64,000 nt of DNA. Origin: Microbacterium sp. MYb54 (GTDB lineage Bacteria; Actinomycetota; Actinomycetes; Actinomycetales; Microbacteriaceae). The notes below the pieces were generated by a model. That model saw nothing but the letters and a program-made list of their open reading frames with translations. It was not told the origin of the DNA and made no database searches. Each line of letters begins with the position of its first letter. Within the stretch, counting starts at the first letter, position 1. This document shows, one piece after another, positions 60,384 to 64,000 of the stretch. The stretch spans positions 153,641 to 217,640 of the forward strand of contig NZ_PCPA01000006.1 of NCBI RefSeq assembly GCF_002979515.1. Reading direction: 5' to 3'. The position numbers were made by a program, and so were the translations under genes.

Positions 60384-61733
60384 TCAGCCCAACCTTTCCC
60401 TGCGTCCGAGCAGACCCTGCGGTCTCACGAGGAGGATGACGATGAGCACGACGAGCGCGCTCGCGTACTTCAGGTCCGACGGGATCCACAGCGTCGAGAC
60501 CTCGACCGCGATACCGACGATGAGAGAGCCGACGAGAGCGCCGAAGGCCGTACCGAGGCCACCGAGCGTGATGGCGGCGAAGATCAGCAGCAGCATCTGC
60601 ATACCCATGTCCCACTTCACGCCCGGGCGGAAGTAGCCCCAGAGCACACCGGAGATCGCGGCGAGAGTGCCGGCGAGGATCCAGACGTACCGGATGACCT
60701 TGTCGACGTCGATACCGGATGCCGCAGCGAGCTGCGGGTTGTCGGAGATCGCGCGGGTCGCCTTGCCGATGCGGGTTCGAGTGAGGAAGAAGGCGACAGC
60801 GATGATGACGACGATGCTCACGCTCATGGCGATGATGTCGATGTAGGACAGCGAGATCGGTCCGAACTGGATGGGCGTCGGACTGGCGCCGGGCAGCTGG
60901 TAGGTGCCGCCGCCGATCATGAACTGGAAGACGTAGCGCAGCGCGAGCGAGAGCCCGATGCTGACGATCATCAGCTGCACCACCCCGAGGCCGCGCCTTC
61001 GCAGCGGACGCCAGAGGCCCGCATCGAGCGCCCAGCCGAACAGCCCGCCGCCGATCACGGCCGCGGCGATGCCGACCCAGAGCGGGAGGTGCCAGAACGT
61101 GGTCGTGACGAGCGCGACCAATCCGCCCCACGTCACCATCTCGGCGTGCGCGAAGTTCGACAGCCGCGTGGTGCCGTAGATCAATGCTGCACCCATCGAG
61201 GCGAGCGCCAGCAGCAGGCCGAAGTTCAGGCCGCCGACCAGCCGCGAGAGCAGCTGGTCGATGAAGGAGACGGTGACCCGCTCGCCCTCACCGAGGAACA
61301 GATTCATGATCTTGGTTCCGGTGAGACCGAACTCGACCTCGAAGGAGGCCGTCGTGCCGGAGATCGGCTGCGTCCCCGGTGGCAGGAGTGACGCGTCGAC
61401 GATGACGCCGTCGGGAAGGGTCGACTCGTCGACCGTCAGGGTGTACTTCGCCTTCTCGGGCACGTAGAGACGCCATTTGCCCTCGGCGTCCGTCTCGGTC
61501 TCGCCCTTGAAGCCCTTGCCATCGATGGACATGACCACGCCTTCGACGGGTTGATCATCGAAGGTGACGACACCGGCGAGGTAGAACTCTGTGACCTCCT
61601 GTCCGTCGTCCGTCGTCTCGGCCGAAGCCGATGAGGGGGGCAGGAACACGAACGCGGTGAGCGCCATGAGGATAGCGAGCAGCGCGACCACCCAGGGGCG
61701 CTTTCGCTGCACGACGATTGTTGTGGGTCCCAC
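60384..61733 (-). CDS. livH: LivH-type permease fused to a secreted N-terminal domain
   Basis: A 449-residue permease. Residues 1-40 form a signal-like segment (RKRPWVVALLAILMALTAFVF), and residues about 45-130 an extracellular beta domain resembling the carboxypeptidase regulatory-like fold (YLAGVVTFDDQPVEGVVMSI, GKWRLYVPEKAKYTLTV). The rest is a typical eight-helix LivH permease with RLSNFAHAEMVTWGG and KATRAISDNPQLAAASGID. The GTG at 61733 has GGAGG four bases upstream. The extra domain would lie outside the cell, where it could help dock the binding protein. It is the first gene of the operon. Confidence 0.88.
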   Translation of the reverse strand: MGPTTIVVQRKRPWVVALLAILMALTAFVFLPPSSASAETTDDGQEVTEFYLAGVVTFDDQPVEGVVMSIDGKGFKGETETDAEGKWRLYVPEKAKYTLTVDESTLPDGVIVDASLLPPGTQPISGTTASFEVEFGLTGTKIMNLFLGEGERVTVSFIDQLLSRLVGGLNFGLLLALASMGAALIYGTTRLSNFAHAEMVTWGGLVALVTTTFWHLPLWVGIAAAVIGGGLFGWALDAGLWRPLRRRGLGVVQLMIVSIGLSLALRYVFQFMIGGGTYQLPGASPTPIQFGPISLSYIDIIAMSVSIVVIIAVAFFLTRTRIGKATRAISDNPQLAAASGIDVDKVIRYVWILAGTLAAISGVLWGYFRPGVKWDMGMQMLLLIFAAITLGGLGTAFGALVGSLIVGIAVEVSTLWIPSDLKYASALVVLIVILLVRPQGLLGRRERLG

Positions 61734-61893
61734 GCAACCTCCACTATGAGTGCTGTGTCTCTGCGGTGTCGGGTTCGACCGCAGGGATGGACGACGCATT
61801 TGAGCGTAATGCGCGATCGGCGATTCACCTACGGTCCGTGTCAACAGTCCGGTAACGACGGGCTTCTGGGAATGTTCTCGGGCGTGTCTCGCT

Positions 61894-63489
<1,596 letters not shown>

Positions 63490-63502
63490 TCGACACCGAC
63501 AC

Positions 63503-63545
63503 AGCGAGAGGGACCGGATGCGATGCGCATCCGGTCCCTCTCGCT
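63503..63545. terminator. guaB terminator
   Basis: A perfect 20-bp stem (63503-63522 with 63526-63545, three-base loop) 13 bases after guaB, between convergent genes. It is the longest hairpin seen in the window. Confidence 0.85.
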
Positions 63546-63563
63546 GTTCGCGTCAGGTGCGGA

Positions 63564-64000
63564 TCAACCGCAGGTGTAGGTGACGCCGTTGACTTCCCAT
63601 ACTCCGGCGCCGAGCTCTCCGCACATCCCGACGAGGCTTGCCGCCACCGCGACGAGGATGACCACGAGGATGATCCAGAAGATGGTGACGAGCGCGCCGA
63701 CGATGATGCCGGCGATGGCGAGACCCTTCGGCTGCTTGGCCTTGCCGAGCTTCACGGCCGCCACGATGCTGATGATGAGGCCGACGGGAGCCACCAGGAA
63801 GGCCAGCACGAGACCGACGATCGAGAGCACGCGTCCGGGCGGAGTGGGCTGGGGCTGCGGGTAGACGGGCGCCTCGGGCGCTGGGTAACCCGCAGCCGGA
63901 TAGCCAGCGGCCGGTGCGGCCGGGGTGGCGCTCGGCGCGGCGTCCCACGCGGGAGCGGGAGCGGCGGCGGGAGGGGGAGCGGGAGCAGCGGGAGGAGCGG
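63564..64000 (-). CDS. DUF4190-like membrane protein, N-terminus outside the window
   Basis: The frame stays open to the end of the window, so the start is missing; a GTG at 63830 would give 88 residues but would cut off the preceding coding sequence. The visible N-terminal part is a Pro/Ala/Tyr-rich disordered stretch with repeated PAAGYPA-like units. Two membrane helices follow (IVGLVLAFLVAPVGLIISIV and GIIVGALVTIFWIILVVILV) around a LGKAKQPKG loop, and a short C-terminal tail with two cysteines. This is the DUF4190 layout, common in actinobacteria; function unknown. Confidence 0.75.
   Translation of the reverse strand, partial: APPAAPAPPPAAAPAPAWDAAPSATPAAPAAGYPAAGYPAPEAPVYPQPQPTPPGRVLSIVGLVLAFLVAPVGLIISIVAAVKLGKAKQPKGLAIAGIIVGALVTIFWIILVVILVAVAASLVGMCGELGAGVWEVNGVTYTCG

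Noticed and set aside
58975..60636. Plus-strand open frame of 553 codons opposite livG and livM
   Set aside because: Shadow of the liv operon, rich in Glu/Arg/Asp with no recognisable motif.

Overview
The window is high-GC, densely packed chromosomal DNA from an actinobacterium, most likely a motile Microbacterium or another Microbacteriaceae member. This is inferred from protein character, gene order (rplM-rpsI-glmM, coaA, glmS, acpS-alr-tsaE), widespread leaderless genes with TANNNT -10 boxes, a CIRCE-controlled groES and an actinobacterial-type ars cluster. I see no tRNA, rRNA, insertion sequence, prophage or CRISPR array.

Layout. 1-9.9 kb: end of an endonuclease/exonuclease/phosphatase-family gene, ribosomal genes rplM-rpsI, then cell-wall and cofactor genes (glmM, coaA, glmS, acpS, alr, tsaE) with an AraC-type regulator and a Ppx/GppA phosphatase. 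9.9-13.7 kb: an OmpR-type response regulator, a membrane histidine kinase and a membrane protein with a decayed GGDEF-like tail. 13.7-48.3 kb: a large flagellar locus. On the minus strand it runs flbD-motA-motB-fliM-fliN-fliO-fliP-fliQ-fliR-flhB-flhA-csrA, then, across an interruption, flgB-flgC-fliE-fliF-fliG-fliH-fliI-fliJ-fliK-flgD-flgE, fliD-fliS-(fliT-position gene), fliC and fliA. On the plus strand it has flgN-flgK-flgL-fliW.

The flagellar locus is interrupted at 23.1-31.9 kb by an acyl-CoA ligase, small membrane and cupin proteins and an arsenic-resistance cluster (arsR, a flavoprotein, a thioredoxin reductase, an ACR3 pump, an ArsR-ArsC fusion and arsC). The flagellar locus itself lies between tsaE and its usual partners tsaB-rimI-tsaD, which resume at 48.4 kb.

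48.4-64 kb: tsaB-rimI-tsaD, three membrane-anchored proteins of unknown function (two of them tandem paralogues), a methyltransferase, groES alone behind two CIRCE operators, rarD, a branched-chain amino-acid ABC system (binding protein facing livHMGF), guaB and the end of a DUF4190-like membrane protein.

Main regulatory result. Five flagellar transcription starts share one sigma-28-like motif, TAAC-N15-[G/C]CCGA[T/C]AG, and the locus encodes its own FliA-type sigma factor. The flagellin mRNA leader carries a perfect hairpin with ACGGA across its last stem base and loop, and a second ACGGA at the Shine-Dalgarno. That is the architecture of a CsrA target, and csrA and fliW lie at the two ends of the same locus.
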